Shown here piece after piece: positions 55,467 through 63,234 of a stretch of 64,000 bases of DNA. Both the position numbers and the translations under genes were made by a program. This DNA comes from Micavibrio aeruginosavorus EPB (GTDB lineage: Bacteria > Pseudomonadota > Alphaproteobacteria > Micavibrionales > Micavibrionaceae): the NCBI RefSeq assembly GCF_000348745.1, contig NC_020812.1, positions 753,444 through 817,443 on the forward strand. Reading direction: 5' to 3'. Positions within the stretch are counted from its first letter, which is position 1, and each line of letters starts with the position of its first letter. A model generated the notes under the pieces. It did not search any database. It was given only the letters and a program-made list of their open reading frames with translations, and was not told where the DNA came from.

Positions 55467-56123
55467 CTATGGTGTTCCCCACGCCGCGCCGCTGTAGAAG
55501 AAAATTCCCAGACCCACAGTAAAAATCAAACATCCATACAACGCATGTTCAATGCAGGCGAGCCAGAGCGATTGGTGTTTGGCGTAATCACGCGCGAATA
55601 AATATCCGCCAATCACCGTCATGGCCAGCGCGACCCAGTTCAGGAACAGGACGTGCATAAAGCCGAAGGCCAGCGCACTGGCCGCGATGAAACCGCGCCC
55701 GCGTCCAAATAACGGCGCATAGCGGTTATACAGGAAGGTGCGGTAAATCATTTCCTGCGGCCAGACGGAGAGCAGGGGGTAGAACACCATGATCTTCACC
55801 CATAATGATGGGCGTTCCAGCGGCATGGACAGGAATTGATCCGGCATAAATGCCCATGTCATCCCCGCGATGATCGGGGCGAACAGGATGAAGCGCATCA
55901 GCACCGGGCGCAGCCCCGCGCGCAGGCCGGAATCGTTGCGATCCATACCGTGATGTTCGCGCACATAAAGATAGGTGAGGATGGAGCCGATCCACAGCAG
56001 GGTCAGCATCAACCCCCGATCCTTGAGCGCGAGAATAAGAAGCGGTGTGCCACCGAACAGGGCCGCAAATTCAAACGCCAGATAGTATTTGGAAGACAGA
56101 AGCGAACGCAGCCGGGCCATCAT
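55467..56123 (-). CDS. CPBP-type intramembrane protease-like protein
   Basis: 218 residues with six or more membrane segments. CAAX-protease/Abi-type motifs: PQEMIYRTFLYNRY (EExxxR-like, as QEMIYR) and the His motif in FGFMHVLFLNW. The Glu is single rather than paired. Members cleave prenylated or other membrane proteins or act in immunity to bacteriocins. Its ATG overlaps the DUF4402 gene stop by one base (TAATG), so both are translated together. Confidence 0.75.
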   Translation of the reverse strand: MMARLRSLLSSKYYLAFEFAALFGGTPLLILALKDRGLMLTLLWIGSILTYLYVREHHGMDRNDSGLRAGLRPVLMRFILFAPIIAGMTWAFMPDQFLSMPLERPSLWVKIMVFYPLLSVWPQEMIYRTFLYNRYAPLFGRGRGFIAASALAFGFMHVLFLNWVALAMTVIGGYLFARDYAKHQSLWLACIEHALYGCLIFTVGLGIFFYSGAAWGTP

Positions 56124-56683
56124 TACAGATAGATAACCGATACGGTAAACGTGCCAGAATAAGACCCCGCCGCTTGCCCGGCATTCACATTCAACGTAGC
56201 CCCGATGGGGACCAGAACCGTGGCGTTGGTCATGTTGATGGTTTCCATGGCACCGCCGGCATTGGTGTTGATTTGGAAATTATCAACCTGCATCGTGTTG
56301 GCGCCGTTGTACACGGTAACGGTCGGGTCGGTCACGGAAATGACAACGCTGGACCCAACATCGCCGAAAATGCGGATATTTGCTTCGGACGGTGCAGGTG
56401 TGGCGACCTGAGTCACGCCGGTATACGTTCCGGTGCCTGCCGTGTTGATCGTAACGCTGCCCGCGCCGCCGGATACGGCGAACGCACCAAAGTTTAAATT
56501 CTGCGGTGATGTTAGGGCCAGTGTGCTGGGCATAATGACGGCCTGGGCTTGCAACACGCCCGTGGCCGCGTGGGCGGATGGGGCGGGGCCAACGTGTCCG
56601 CCACCCAACACCATTAACGCCGCACCCATGCTGGCCATGCGGGCGGTTTTGGTTTTTGCTGTGGTCTTCGTGTGGCTGTTCAT
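56123..56683 (-). CDS. DUF4402 secreted protein
   Basis: 186 residues from the ATG complementary to 56681-56683. A signal peptide with a long Thr/Lys lead ends near APSAHAATG. The rest is beta-rich with Gly, Thr and Ser: LNFGAFAVSGGAGSVTINTAGTG, then ATLNVNAGQAAGSYSGTFTVSV at the very end, which is the DUF4402 signature of pilin-like or surface beta-sandwich proteins. It probably assembles on the cell surface. It has no usher or chaperone nearby. Confidence 0.8.
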   Translation of the reverse strand: MNSHTKTTAKTKTARMASMGAALMVLGGGHVGPAPSAHAATGVLQAQAVIMPSTLALTSPQNLNFGAFAVSGGAGSVTINTAGTGTYTGVTQVATPAPSEANIRIFGDVGSSVVISVTDPTVTVYNGANTMQVDNFQINTNAGGAMETINMTNATVLVPIGATLNVNAGQAAGSYSGTFTVSVIYL

Positions 56684-56850
56684 TCCGCTTTGGGCTCCTG
56701 CATTCGATTGTACCATGGGTCTGGCCTGTGGCAACAATAGCACCATGGTGTATTCTGTAAATTTAATGGCCAAGGCTTTGTTTTTATTTGGAATGCTGTA
56801 GAATCCCCATGGGTTTTAATTTTCAATCATCCACAACCAAGGGGATAAAC

Positions 56851-57123
56851 ATGGACGATAATCAAAAAGGGGCCAATTGCCCGATGGGGTTCTGCGCCAA
56901 TCTGCCGTTGCACCGTAAAATGATGGTGGTGACGGGCAGTTTGTTTTTGCTGATTTTTATTCTGTCGATGTTTGTGTGGGCTCCGCTCGGGTGGCTCAGC
57001 CTCTTGCTGGCGGGGGGCATGGTTTATGGCGGACTGACCGGAAATTGCCCGTTGACGCGCATGGTCGAAAAACATTGCTGTGCCAAGGGCGGCGCCTGCA
57101 GCACGGATAAGAGCGAAGGCTAA
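56851..57123 (+). CDS. Small membrane protein, DUF2892-like
   Basis: 90 residues from the ATG at 56851, preceded by AAGGGGA. Two hydrophobic segments (MMVVTGSLFLLIFILSMFVW and LGWLSLLLAGGMVYGGLTG) end in GNCPLTRMVEKHCCAKGGAC, a Cys-rich tail that could bind a metal. The fold resembles the C-terminal membrane domain of YgaP-type proteins. A terminator follows at 57125. Confidence 0.65.
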   Translation: MDDNQKGANCPMGFCANLPLHRKMMVVTGSLFLLIFILSMFVWAPLGWLSLLLAGGMVYGGLTGNCPLTRMVEKHCCAKGGACSTDKSEG

Positions 57124-57124
57124 A

Positions 57125-57157
57125 CAAAAAACCCGGCGTGATCGCCGGGTTTTTTTA
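57125..57157. terminator. Rho-independent terminator
   Basis: AACCCGGCG/CGCCGGGTT stem, four-base loop, A-run before and seven T after. It serves the DUF2892-like gene and the convergent FabH-like gene ending at 57161. Confidence 0.9.
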
Positions 57158-57160
57158 TGC

Positions 57161-58282
57161 TCAGACTTTGCGCAGGATTACAGACCCCATCGAATATCCC
57201 GCCCCGAAGGAGCAGAGGATACCTTGATCACCTGATTTCATATCCGCGTGGTGTTTGTGGAACGCAATCACCGATCCGGCGGAACTGGTGTTGGCGTATT
57301 CATCCAGAATAACCGGCGCTTCGCCCGGGTTCGGGTCGCGGCCCAACACTTTTTTGCCAATCAATTCGTTCATGTGCAAATTCGCCTGATGCAGCCACAG
57401 GCGTTTCAGGTCGTCGGCCCGGATCTGGTGTTCCTGCATGTGGTCCAAAATCATGTCGGACACCATCGGGATCACTTCTTTGAAAACCTTGCGGCCTTCC
57501 TGCACGAACAATTTATCCTTGGCTCCAATCCCGTCCGGTGCGGCGCGGTTCAGGAAGCCGAAATTGTTGCGGATGTTGTTAGAAAATTTTGTGCGCAGGC
57601 GCGTGCCGACGATTTCGAACGCGTGCGGGCTGTCCGCGGCGTCTTTACGTTCCAGCAATGTCGCGGTGGCGACATCGCCAAAGATGAAATGGCTGTCGCG
57701 ATCGCAGAAGTTCAAATGGCCGGAACAGATTTCCGGGTTCACCACCAGAATGGCGCGGGCGTTCCCGGCGCGGATCATATCGGCCGCGGCCTGAATGCCA
57801 AACGTGGCGGAAGAACAGGCGACGTTCATGTCAAACCCGAACCCATCAATGCCCAATGCGTCCTGCACCTCAATCGCCATGGCGGGGTACGGGCGTTGCA
57901 TGTTGGAACAGGCAACCAGAACGGCGTCCACATCCTGCGGTTCACGGCCCGCGCGTTTCAAGGCTTCGCGTGCGGCGGTCACGGCCATTTCGGCCAGAAC
58001 GGAAATTTGATCGTTCGGGCGTTCCGGAATATTCGGCGTCATGCGCTTCGGATCCAGAATGCCGGCCTTGTCCATCACGTGGCGGGTTTGAATGCCCGAT
58101 GCCTTCACAATAAATTCCGTGCTGGAATATTGCGCGGCTGGAATTGTTCCGGCTTCGATTTCGGCGGCATGTTCGGCGTTGAACAAATCAACCCATGCGT
58201 TGAAGGCGGTGACCAGTTCATCATTGCTGATGGTCTGGGGCGGGGTGAACAATCCGGTTCCGCTGATGACGATGGCGGTCAT
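57161..58282 (-). CDS. 3-oxoacyl-ACP synthase III-like (FabH/KASIII family)
   Basis: 373 residues, longer than classical FabH (about 317). Catalytic triad: Cys in MNVACSSATFG, His in WLHQANLHMN and Asn in EYANTSSAGSV. The N-terminal extra segment (ALVTAFNAWVDLFNAEHAAE-type) and the lack of fatty-acid synthesis neighbours indicate the group of KASIII-like enzymes that condense other acyl-CoA chains, e.g. beta-ketoacyl-ACP synthases feeding lipid or secondary products. Cytoplasmic. Confidence 0.88.
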   Translation of the reverse strand: MTAIVISGTGLFTPPQTISNDELVTAFNAWVDLFNAEHAAEIEAGTIPAAQYSSTEFIVKASGIQTRHVMDKAGILDPKRMTPNIPERPNDQISVLAEMAVTAAREALKRAGREPQDVDAVLVACSNMQRPYPAMAIEVQDALGIDGFGFDMNVACSSATFGIQAAADMIRAGNARAILVVNPEICSGHLNFCDRDSHFIFGDVATATLLERKDAADSPHAFEIVGTRLRTKFSNNIRNNFGFLNRAAPDGIGAKDKLFVQEGRKVFKEVIPMVSDMILDHMQEHQIRADDLKRLWLHQANLHMNELIGKKVLGRDPNPGEAPVILDEYANTSSAGSVIAFHKHHADMKSGDQGILCSFGAGYSMGSVILRKV

Positions 58283-58371
58283 GATTTTAATCTCTCAAAC
58301 TGTTATGGAACGCGGCAGTCTAGCCAAAGAATGGCCCGGATCAAGCGAAAAACGCTGTTTTCCGGCCTTTA

Positions 58372-58833
58372 TTACGGGGTGTTATCGTTGGCGGACCGGC
58401 GCGGGCACGGGTTTCTGCGGGTGTTCAGGGGGTAGGCGGTGATGACATCATCCCCGTCACGGTCCAGAACGACCCGGACCTTCACCCCGCGGACGGTGTT
58501 TTCCCCGACATGGTAGCCGTTATCCTCCTTGCGCCAGTTTTGGTTGTCATTGGCGGTCATGGTGCGAACGGTGTTGATCACATCATCGGCGGACCAGTCG
58601 GATGGAAATTCGGATTTGCATGGAACGTTCGCGCCGTATAGGTGCCCGCCACCGTAATGATCACCATACAGGATATGTTGAATGGCAGGCTCGCTGATGT
58701 GAATATCCCCGCGCATAAGCCGTTGGTTCGCGGTGTGTGGCGGATCGATGGCCGTGTTGACAATACCAACCACGAACCACGCCATCGCGACCAATGTCGG
58801 GATAACGGCCATCACTGCGGTCTTGCGTTTCAT
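58372..58833 (-). CDS. Membrane-anchored EndoU-family ribonuclease
   Basis: 153 residues. A short basic start and one hydrophobic segment (about 6-27, AVMAVIPTLVAMAWFVVGIV) form a signal anchor or signal peptide. From residue 50 the domain matches bacterial EndoU (PF14436): AIQHILYGDHYGGGHLYG with His53 and His64, CKSEFPSDWSADDVI with Lys73, and DDVITAYPLN with Tyr134 near the end. In CDI and other toxins this domain is the RNase warhead at the end of a large protein. Here it is alone with its own signal, so a secreted or periplasmic RNase. No obvious immunity gene. Confidence 0.83.
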   Translation of the reverse strand: MKRKTAVMAVIPTLVAMAWFVVGIVNTAIDPPHTANQRLMRGDIHISEPAIQHILYGDHYGGGHLYGANVPCKSEFPSDWSADDVINTVRTMTANDNQNWRKEDNGYHVGENTVRGVKVRVVLDRDGDDVITAYPLNTRRNPCPRRSANDNTP

Positions 58834-58840
58834 GTGCGGC

Positions 58841-61096
58841 TTACCCGTTGCGAATGTCCGGTGATTTCACACGGTGCATGGCTGGCCCGGTCAGGGTTTT
58901 GTCAAAATAATCGACCTGAACGATATCATCGCGTGCGTCCTTCATCCGGCGGAGCAGGGCAGCGGTGCTGGCGTCAATCACACCTTTTTCCAGACCTTCA
59001 TCCACCATCTTGGCGTAATCTTCGGTCTGGGACACGATGCCTTTCTTCGCGGCCTTGAACAACGTCACCTCATGCGGGTGGGCCTGGTGCGCCAGTTTGA
59101 ACGTGTATTCCAGACGGGCGATATAATCGCCGCCCGTCGTCGGAGCATAGGTGTTCCACGTCAAATTATCGCGCGCTTCGCCGGGCTTGGACAGGGCTTC
59201 GGCAATTTTCGCATCCAGATCATGTCCCGGTTTGCGGGTCAGGCGGCCAAACGGGAACACCATCGGTTTCAACAACAGGCCAACCAGTTTGTTCGGGTGG
59301 TTTTCAATCACTTCGTGCAAAGCGTTTTCCGCCTTGTGAATGCAATGTGCGGCCGCCCATTGCATGAACGCCTTGTCACTGTCCTTGCGTCCTTCCAGCG
59401 TCCAGCGGCGCAGGACGTTCGAGGCCAGATACAAGTTGCTAAGCGCATCACCCAGCAAAGCGGATGTGCGTTCCTTGCGCATCAATGCTGCCTGTAACGT
59501 CAACATGGTGATGTTGGCGGTGAAGGAAAATGCCGATGCCAGTCGGTTAATCTGGCGATAGAACTTCTCATCCGGTCCGGATTGCGGTGCGTGGGACAAT
59601 GCCCCGCCCGTGAAGCCCATAAAGAGAGAGCGTGCGGCATTGTTGAAAATATTGCCCAGATGTTTGAACAACAATTTTCCGGCAGCGTTCGCATCATCGT
59701 TCTGGGCCGCGCGAATTTCGTCCAGCGTGTAGGGGTGGGCCAGAAACGCGCCCTGACCAAAGATCATCAGGGACCGGGTCATAATGTTGGCCCCTTCAAC
59801 CGTAATGCCAACGGGCACACCTTGGTACAGGCCACCCACCGGGTTGTTCGGCCCCTCGACCACGCCCTTGCCGCCGTGAATGTCCATGGCATCGATCGCC
59901 ACTTGACGACCAGCTTCGGTCGCATGGTATTTCAAAATGGCCGAGGCCACGGCGGGGCGGGCCTGGGTTCCGGCGGCATGCGCCAGATCCAGATCCTGCA
60001 ACGGCAATGTGCGCGCAGCATCGATCATATAGGTCAGGCCGCCAATACGACCCAACGCTTCCTGCACACCTTCCATCCCGGACAGCGGGGTGCCGAATTG
60101 CTGGCGTATAAAGCTGTATGCGCCCGTTGCGCGCGCGGCAAAACGCGACATGCCGCCCGCCGATGCGGGCAGAGAGATCGAGCGGCCGATTGACAGGCAA
60201 TCAACCAGCATGTTCCAACCCTTGCCCGCGTATTCCGGGCCGCCAATAATGGATTCAACCGGAACCACGACATCTTCACCCCAATGCGGGCCGTTTTGGA
60301 ACGGCGACCCCATCGGGCGGTGGCGGTTGCCGCGGGTCAGGCCCTTGGCATCAGCGGGGATGAGGGCAAGGGTAATGCCGATATCTTCTTGATCCCCCAA
60401 CAGATGATCGGGATCACGCAAGCGGAAGGCCAAACCGAACAACGTCGCAACCGGGGCCAGCGTGATATAGCGCTTTTCCCAATTCAGGCGGATATACAGC
60501 TTTTCATCGGGGCCTCTAAAGACGACACCTTCATCCTTCAAATTGGTGGCGTCGGATCCGGCTTGCGGGCTGGTCAGGGCGAAGCAGGGGACTTCGCGGC
60601 CATCGGCCAGACGTGGCAGATATTGATCTTTCTGTTCCTTCGTCCCGTATTGCATCAACAATTCACCGGGGCCGAGAGAGTTCGGAACCATCGCGGTCGC
60701 CGCCACGGTCGCGCTGCGCGATGCGATTTTGGAAACGATGGTGGCGTGGGCATAGGCCGAGAACCCCAGCCCGCCATATTCCTTCGGAATAATCATGCCG
60801 AAGAATTTTTTGCTCTTTAAATAATCCCAGACATCGTCGCCGAGATCTTTCAGCTCATCCCGAATTTTCCAGTCGTCGATCAGGCGGCAGAGTTCTTCGG
60901 TTTCGTTATCGAGGAAGGATTGTTCTTCGGCTGTTAATGTCGGGGCGGGCGTGTTCATCAACCCGGTCCAATCCGGACGACCGGCGAAGATGGATTGTTC
61001 AAATCCAACCGTGCCGGATTCCAGCGCCGCACGTTGCGTGGGGGAGATGCTGCCGTTGACTTTTTTGAACTGCGCGAGGGCGAATTTGCCGAACAT
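58841..61096 (-). CDS. fadE: Acyl-CoA dehydrogenase, FadE type
   Basis: 751 residues from the ATG complementary to 61094-61096, shorter than E. coli FadE (814) but of the same architecture: the N-terminal acyl-CoA dehydrogenase segment (MIIPKEYGGLGFS, FALTSPQAGSDATN), the middle GKGWNMLVDCLSIGRSISLPASA and MDIHGGKGVVEGPNNPVGG, then an additional helical C-terminal domain. It catalyses the first step of fatty acid beta-oxidation. The preceding gene is the EndoU nuclease, eight bases away, so they may share a transcript. Confidence 0.9.
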   Translation of the reverse strand: MFGKFALAQFKKVNGSISPTQRAALESGTVGFEQSIFAGRPDWTGLMNTPAPTLTAEEQSFLDNETEELCRLIDDWKIRDELKDLGDDVWDYLKSKKFFGMIIPKEYGGLGFSAYAHATIVSKIASRSATVAATAMVPNSLGPGELLMQYGTKEQKDQYLPRLADGREVPCFALTSPQAGSDATNLKDEGVVFRGPDEKLYIRLNWEKRYITLAPVATLFGLAFRLRDPDHLLGDQEDIGITLALIPADAKGLTRGNRHRPMGSPFQNGPHWGEDVVVPVESIIGGPEYAGKGWNMLVDCLSIGRSISLPASAGGMSRFAARATGAYSFIRQQFGTPLSGMEGVQEALGRIGGLTYMIDAARTLPLQDLDLAHAAGTQARPAVASAILKYHATEAGRQVAIDAMDIHGGKGVVEGPNNPVGGLYQGVPVGITVEGANIMTRSLMIFGQGAFLAHPYTLDEIRAAQNDDANAAGKLLFKHLGNIFNNAARSLFMGFTGGALSHAPQSGPDEKFYRQINRLASAFSFTANITMLTLQAALMRKERTSALLGDALSNLYLASNVLRRWTLEGRKDSDKAFMQWAAAHCIHKAENALHEVIENHPNKLVGLLLKPMVFPFGRLTRKPGHDLDAKIAEALSKPGEARDNLTWNTYAPTTGGDYIARLEYTFKLAHQAHPHEVTLFKAAKKGIVSQTEDYAKMVDEGLEKGVIDASTAALLRRMKDARDDIVQVDYFDKTLTGPAMHRVKSPDIRNG

Positions 61097-61253
61097 GGAT
61101 CCCGAACTCCTGCCTGTGTTTTTATGGTTGCAAATGAGTTTAGGGTGCGGCGCAGGGCCGTCAATCACAACGCACTGTTTTTATGGCAAAATGGGGATTG
61201 TTTTGGGGTGATTTGCGCCGCAAATTGATGCTGCGGCGCAATATATTTTAGGC

Positions 61254-62213
61254 TTAGGGCTGGCTCTGTTCCCGGATCAGTTGTTTGGCCAGATCCCGAT
61301 ACCGTTCAAAGCTTTTTTGATATTCGTTCAGTTGCTGATTTTTGCGGATGCCTGTGCGGTCCGCAAGCCAGCGGGAGAAGGTGGCCGCATCCATCGCGGA
61401 GATGGTTGGGTGAATTTGGAGCCTCTGGATATCAACCATAAAATAGCTGCGGTGCAGGACGATCTGATGATCCGCGCTCATCGGGGTGAAATGGGTGTGG
61501 AGAACATTCTGCGGCGTGTCTTTTTTCTGCAACGCGTCTTTTAACGCCACCGCGCCGTTCCTTAAAAACGGGACCACGTTGGTCGTATGTTTTTGTTCAT
61601 ACGCCTTGAAGCGTGTGTTGATTTCAACAAAGCATGGTTCATAGGCATCTTTGAACATGTCCCGCAACGGTGCCGGGCGCAGGGCGTAGGTATAGGCTGT
61701 TTTATAGCCATATGTTGTGAAGCCTTGCGCCGGATTGATCAGATTTTCGCCCGTGGCGTCCTTATGACCAGCGACGAAAGCAGCGGTCTGGGCGCAACTT
61801 TCGACCTCTTCCAGATGCAGGGCGTTAAAACGGGCAACGGGCGGAAGGGTAACCGTTTCAATATCAAACATCGTTTTGCGCCAGTGGTGGTGCATTTCAT
61901 GAACGATCATAACGGTGGTTTTGTCGTCCTTGTATGCGGGTGATGCCTGAATCAGGTCATTGCCATAGGAGGCCGATGTTTTGTTTTTCAGCGTATCGGT
62001 CCATTCAAATTTCAGGTTGGTTTTGGATCCGTGCTGGTACAGATATTCCCCGTGTGGGGTACGGCGGATGGTTTGGATAATGGATTGAAGGCGCGCATCC
62101 CCCTTGGCTGGAATATCGGCAAAATCAATCGTCGTGTCATTCGCCTGCGCTGCGCCCATAAACATGGGGAACAGCAGGGGGGTAAATGCAGAAGCAAAGC
62201 GTTTTTTCATCAT
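61254..62213 (-). CDS. Secreted HExxH putative metallopeptidase, paralogue 1 of 3
   Basis: 319 residues with a signal peptide (1-25, ending GAAQAND). The probable zinc site is VMIVHEMHHHWRK (HExxH at 105-109), with the third ligand likely a Glu in LEEVESCAQTAAF (about 135-138). A second Cys lies in DAYEPCFVEIN. The Trp after the HExxHHW motif and the following DATGEN segment are shared with the two upstream genes. This family resembles proteins annotated DUF6782, but I cannot confirm the name. It probably acts in the periplasm or outside the cell. Confidence 0.72.
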   Translation of the reverse strand: MMKKRFASAFTPLLFPMFMGAAQANDTTIDFADIPAKGDARLQSIIQTIRRTPHGEYLYQHGSKTNLKFEWTDTLKNKTSASYGNDLIQASPAYKDDKTTVMIVHEMHHHWRKTMFDIETVTLPPVARFNALHLEEVESCAQTAAFVAGHKDATGENLINPAQGFTTYGYKTAYTYALRPAPLRDMFKDAYEPCFVEINTRFKAYEQKHTTNVVPFLRNGAVALKDALQKKDTPQNVLHTHFTPMSADHQIVLHRSYFMVDIQRLQIHPTISAMDAATFSRWLADRTGIRKNQQLNEYQKSFERYRDLAKQLIREQSQP

Positions 62214-62214
62214 A

Positions 62215-63231
62215 TTATCCTTGTGGAAACAAACCGGATTCTAATGCGGATTTTGGGGTTTTGTTGATGGTTTCAAGCAATTTTTCCGCCGTGCGATCCA
62301 AATCCGCGTCGGCCTGATTTAATTTTTCCGGCTCTTGCGTGGAAACGTTCCGGTTAAACCATGTTTTAAAATCATCGCGGGTCATGGACTGGATGGTTGT
62401 GATGGGCGTGTTGTGAACCAGATCGGTCGTGAAATGCTGTCGGTGCATATGGGTTATTTGTGCGGGGCTGATCCGGTTGAAATATTCATGATACACAGAG
62501 GATGCAGTTTGGGAATCTGTCGCATTTTCCGCCTGTTTGACGACGATGTCGCGAACGTCAGAGACAAAATTAATGTGTTTTTTGTGGTAAATTTTCACCT
62601 GTGCAAAACAGGGTTCATACGCATCGCGCACATAATTCCGATCTTGCGGGTCCATGTCGGCATAATCGCGGGCAATGCCGGCCCCATAGCCTGGTCGCCA
62701 TATAAATTTGATCGCCAGACGCTCCCCCGTCGCATCTTTATGCGCGGCGGCGAAGTGGGCGGTATAGGCACAGGCATCAACCTCGCGCAATTGTGCGCTG
62801 TAATATTGGTCGTGCGGCTTCATCCGCGCATAGGGAACGGGGATTTCCGAGAGTTGCCAGTGATGGCGTATTTCATGAACCAGCGTAGCCAGTGCATGAT
62901 CGTCCGATAGGTCTGTGTACAGAAAACTCGTATTTTCTTTATAGAAGCCGAGGGCGCTATCGGTTTTTTTGTTGTACCACGTGAATGCCATATTGGTGCG
63001 GGCGGCGTATTGGTACAATTCTTCGCCCGCCGCCGATTGCCGCATCCGGCGGACCAGATATTGAATGCGCGGATCACCGCTGGTCTGAATATGCGCGAAT
63101 GATTGGGTGGCGCCAATGTTCTCGGTTCCGGCGTGGGGGCTGGGGTCTTCATGGGCGGCCATAAAAATACCCGCAATACCCAGTGCGCAGGCCCCGATCA
63201 AACCGGCAATGATTTTATCAAAACGACGCAC
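62215..63231 (-). CDS. Secreted HExxH putative metallopeptidase, paralogue 2 of 3
   Basis: 338 residues, starting at a GTG (complement of 63229-63231) only three bases after the previous stop. A membrane-anchor-like start (KIIAGLIGACALGIAGIFMAA) may be a signal peptide or an anchor. HExxH in TLVHEIRHHWQLSE at 119-123, then REVDACAYTAHFAAAHKDATGER and DAYEPCFAQV. The stop is one base from paralogue 1, so the three form one tight transcript. Function unknown. Confidence 0.72.
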   Translation of the reverse strand: MRRFDKIIAGLIGACALGIAGIFMAAHEDPSPHAGTENIGATQSFAHIQTSGDPRIQYLVRRMRQSAAGEELYQYAARTNMAFTWYNKKTDSALGFYKENTSFLYTDLSDDHALATLVHEIRHHWQLSEIPVPYARMKPHDQYYSAQLREVDACAYTAHFAAAHKDATGERLAIKFIWRPGYGAGIARDYADMDPQDRNYVRDAYEPCFAQVKIYHKKHINFVSDVRDIVVKQAENATDSQTASSVYHEYFNRISPAQITHMHRQHFTTDLVHNTPITTIQSMTRDDFKTWFNRNVSTQEPEKLNQADADLDRTAEKLLETINKTPKSALESGLFPQG

Positions 63232-63234
63232 GGG

